From NCBI GenBank assembly GCA_042218715.1, contig JBDGQU010000143.1:1-14679 (forward strand): 14,679 nucleotides of DNA, read 5' to 3'. Of this stretch, positions 13,531 to 14,679 are shown in pieces. The stretch comes from JAGXLP01 sp042218715 (GTDB taxonomy: Bacteria; Bipolaricaulota; Bipolaricaulia; M55B111). Positions within the stretch are counted from its first letter, which is position 1. The number at the start of each line of letters is the position of its first letter. The translations under genes were made by a program, and so were the position numbers. The notes beneath the pieces are model-generated. The model made no database searches, was not told the origin of the DNA, and saw only the letters and a program-made list of their open reading frames with translations.

Positions 13531-13890
13531 GTGTTACCAGCGGTAAACTTCGGCGTAATCGTTCTGAAGGCAAAGGAACCTTTCGTCGTCTGGAATAATG
13601 ACCTCGAAGAGGACGGTCGTGAATTCTCCAGGGAAGAGGTCAACGAGAAACCCACCGCTTATATAATTCCCGAGATGGAGGCACCGGAAGAACTGGAGAG
13701 TTATCTCAAGGCCAATTACAGGGAATTATTCCGAAACGAGCTGGTAAAGTGGTGGCGAAACGAGGAGGATTGGCCCGATAGTCTGAACTACGATAAATTC
13801 CGAGAATGGTTTGAAGTTCAGTATTCTCCGGTAGTCTTTGATGGGCACCCGGGAAAAGGACCGACACTTATCAAACGGGAGCAATTCTAA
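13531..13890 (+). CDS. Small conserved protein of unknown function
   Basis: This is a 119-residue soluble, acidic protein. From memory, the pattern resembles a widespread but unnamed bacterial family: a first strand ending in KxKEPFVVWNN, then TAYIIPEMEAPEELESYLKA, an amphipathic helix YRELFRNELVKWW, EEDWPDSLNYDKFREWF, and a final strand YSPVVFD. No catalytic motif is visible. The GTG start at 13531 is supported by GGTGAT 4 nt upstream. It is the last gene of the plus-strand series that begins with pRiA4b copy 2. I know of no function for the family. Confidence 0.75.
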   Translation: MLPAVNFGVIVLKAKEPFVVWNNDLEEDGREFSREEVNEKPTAYIIPEMEAPEELESYLKANYRELFRNELVKWWRNEEDWPDSLNYDKFREWFEVQYSPVVFDGHPGKGPTLIKREQF

Positions 13891-14122
13891 GCCCATCTTC
13901 CTAAGAGAACATAAAAATTTACAGGTTAGCTAGGAAGAGGAATATCGAAATTGGAACTACCGAAGGTCAATATGAAAAAAAGAGATACAGTGAAAGAAGT
14001 TTTTTATCTCAGACCTTTTACCACCCTCACGCCATAACTTTAAATCAAATAGGCAACCAGCAGAAGTCTCCATGCTCAACCAACCCGGCCCCGGTAATGG
14101 GGTTAGTTTAGTTAATCACATC

Positions 14123-14260
14123 AGCAGGGAGAGTCCCCGCGTTTGCCCGAATAAGTCGATTGAAAATCCCGCCCACAGCAAGGGGTCTAGAGGCTACTGC
14201 AAGTTGATACGTGTCTTGTGGCCTACTGAGGTTGCAGCCTAAGCAGGGAGGGTCCCCGCG
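14123..14260. repeat. Two near-identical GC hairpins, 119 bp apart
   Basis: AGCAGGGAGAGTCCCCGCG (14123-14141) and AGCAGGGAGGGTCCCCGCG (14242-14260) match at 18 of 19 positions. Each can fold into a 7-bp stem (GCAGGGA/TCCCCGC with one mismatch) with a 3-nt loop. Between them a bulged stem pairs 14191-14194 and 14198-14202 with 14232-14240. The block suggests a structured RNA or a remnant of a mobile element end. The strand is undetermined. Confidence 0.6.
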
Positions 14261-14404
14261 CCCGACCAGGATTTGAAAGGAGAACCAGTACGGGGGCTCG
14301 TGCTGCTGATAAGTTTCGCCACAGCCTCCGAACCTGCTTTAATAACTTTTATGGCAAGGACAGAGGTCCCGGCCTGTCGAAGATAAAATTGCCTTACACA
14401 AAAG

Positions 14405-14446
14405 GGGAAAGATCTGAATTAATAAGTACCAATGCTTATTTTTCCC
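14405..14446 (+). other. A+T-rich hairpin
   Basis: AATAAG (14421-14426) pairs with CTTATT (14435-14440) and GGGAAA (14405-14410) with TTTCCC (14441-14446), leaving a 10-nt bulge. No gene is close enough upstream on plus to assign it as a terminator. Confidence 0.4.
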
Positions 14447-14476
14447 TTCAACTTTTAAGATTCCCCAAAAATCCCG

Positions 14477-14482
14477 TAGAAT
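14477..14482 (+). promoter_or_regulatory. -10-like box before the putative small RNA
   Basis: TAGAAT (5 of 6 to consensus) lies 7 nt before the first base of the closing helix of the predicted RNA. The -35 region is poor. Confidence 0.4.
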
Positions 14483-14488
14483 AAATAT

Positions 14489-14572
14489 TGCAGGTACTCG
14501 GCCGGCATAGATCGGTCAAGTAGATGGGCATGAACTGGGTTCATACCCCATCTCCCTGCATTTTTTATTATT
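14489..14572 (+). ncRNA. Putative small three-way-junction RNA with intrinsic terminator
   Basis: The closing helix pairs TGCAGG (14489-14494) with CCTGCA (14555-14560). A second helix pairs GGCCG (14500-14504) with CGGTC (14513-14517). A long third hairpin pairs 14522-14528 with 14547-14553 and 14530-14535 with 14539-14544. A run of six T and further A+T sequence follows directly, so the closing helix and tract can end transcription. A -10-like box precedes it at the right distance. The third arm has a GGGTTCATACCCC-type end reminiscent of a tRNA T arm, but no anticodon arm or acceptor end fits a tRNA. I know no matching family. Confidence 0.5.
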
Positions 14573-14573
14573 T
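14522..14573 (+). terminator. Intrinsic terminator (hairpin plus U-tract)
   Basis: The 13-bp interrupted stem (arms 14522-14535 and 14539-14553) is followed by CCTGCA and then six T and TTATTATTT-like sequence. It works only for plus-strand transcripts. If the small RNA is not real, this is simply the terminator of whatever plus transcript reaches it. Confidence 0.55.
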
Positions 14574-14586
14574 ATCAACTAAATTA

Positions 14587-14679
14587 TCAAGAATCTCTCG
14601 TCAATCCCCGTCCCGTTATTCTATTTTCCTTGCCTGCTTCAATACATTCTTGTACGAAAGACTCCGTATATTCCCTGGA
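14587..14679 (-). CDS. Possible 3' end of a gene entering from the right
   Basis: The minus strand is open for 30 codons from the window edge to a TGA at 14589-14587. The product ends ESFVQECIEAG, then KENRITGRGLTRDS. The composition looks protein-like (amphipathic helix followed by a basic tail), but 30 codons can stay open by chance. I do not recognise a family. Confidence 0.3.
   Translation of the reverse strand, partial: SREYTESFVQECIEAGKENRITGRGLTRDS

Larger units (their letters stand above)
13891..14586. other. Noncoding stretch of about 700 bp with several structured elements
   Basis: No convincing ORF on either strand. From left to right it holds TCTTCCTA/TAGGAAGA arms (13896-13903 and 13931-13938) and a 6-bp hairpin near 13983-14018 (GAGATA/TATCTC), followed on the minus strand by seven T, a possible weak minus-strand terminator. 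It continues with the two GC hairpins at 14123 and 14242, an A+T hairpin at 14405-14446, and the putative small RNA at 14489-14570. I recognise no known RNA family (not tmRNA, RNase P, 6S or SRP RNA by their signature motifs). Confidence 0.5.

Noticed and set aside
13380..13655. Minus-strand open frame of 91 codons
   Set aside because: It spans two plus-strand genes that both have Shine-Dalgarno sites, and has none itself.
14123..14260. Two repeats as a CRISPR array
   Set aside because: There are only two copies, 119 bp apart, with internal structure between them and no cas gene in the window.
14489..14560. tRNA gene
   Set aside because: The third arm ends like a T arm, but there is no 7-bp acceptor helix, no anticodon arm and no conserved A at the T-loop position.

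Overview
The window looks like a bacterial chromosome with about 45% G+C, accessory-rich in its second half. There is no ribosomal or other phylogenetic marker, so the taxonomy is a guess. Shine-Dalgarno sites are strong (AAAGGAGG, GGTGA), GTG starts are frequent, and many proteins are acidic (both pRiA4b ORF-3-like proteins, the SWIM protein, the 12873 product). This would fit an anaerobic, possibly halophilic or haloalkaliphilic Bacillota-like lineage, but I cannot name it.

Left edge (1-865): the 5' part of an IS110-family transposase runs off the window on the minus strand. Its roughly 250-nt leader carries an extended -10 promoter and two stem-loops whose loops share an 18-bp direct repeat (16/18). 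This is what an IS110 bridge RNA should look like. A noncoding stretch (866-1229) follows, with a perfect 16-bp inverted repeat of unknown nature.

Housekeeping-like part (1230-7120): a site-2 protease with two CBS domains, then a DUF523-DUF1722 (TudS/YbgA-like) Fe-S protein, both on plus. Between them lies a fragment of a MazF-like toxin gene. A minus-strand EamA/DMT transporter follows, then a plus-strand pair of aldo/keto reductase and nitroreductase, then a minus-strand peptide-deformylase-like gene. Just upstream of the deformylase gene is a very small lipoprotein gene (7239-7466). The two share similar promoter/leader segments, which suggests a local duplication.

Accessory part (7650-13890): a complete AbiE-type toxin-antitoxin operon (antitoxin then nucleotidyltransferase toxin, ATGA overlap), with a near-perfect operator palindrome that runs into the antitoxin start codon. 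Next come two inverted 200-residue pRiA4b ORF-3-like paralogues. One is paired with a SWIM zinc-finger protein on minus; the other is followed by two small uncharacterised genes on plus. A 5'-truncated MazF-like gene lies between the paralogues and matches the fragment at 2368-2466. The cluster of AbiE, MazF relics, SWIM/pRiA4b pairs, acidic unknowns and a nearby IS110 reads as a small defence/mobile-gene island. The pRiA4b/SWIM set is the best candidate for an undescribed system.

Right end (13891-14679): almost 700 bp without a gene. It holds two near-identical GC hairpins 119 bp apart, an A+T hairpin, and a compact predicted three-way-junction RNA (14489-14560) with a -10-like box before it and a U-tract after it. 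The last 93 bp may be the 3' end of a minus-strand gene.
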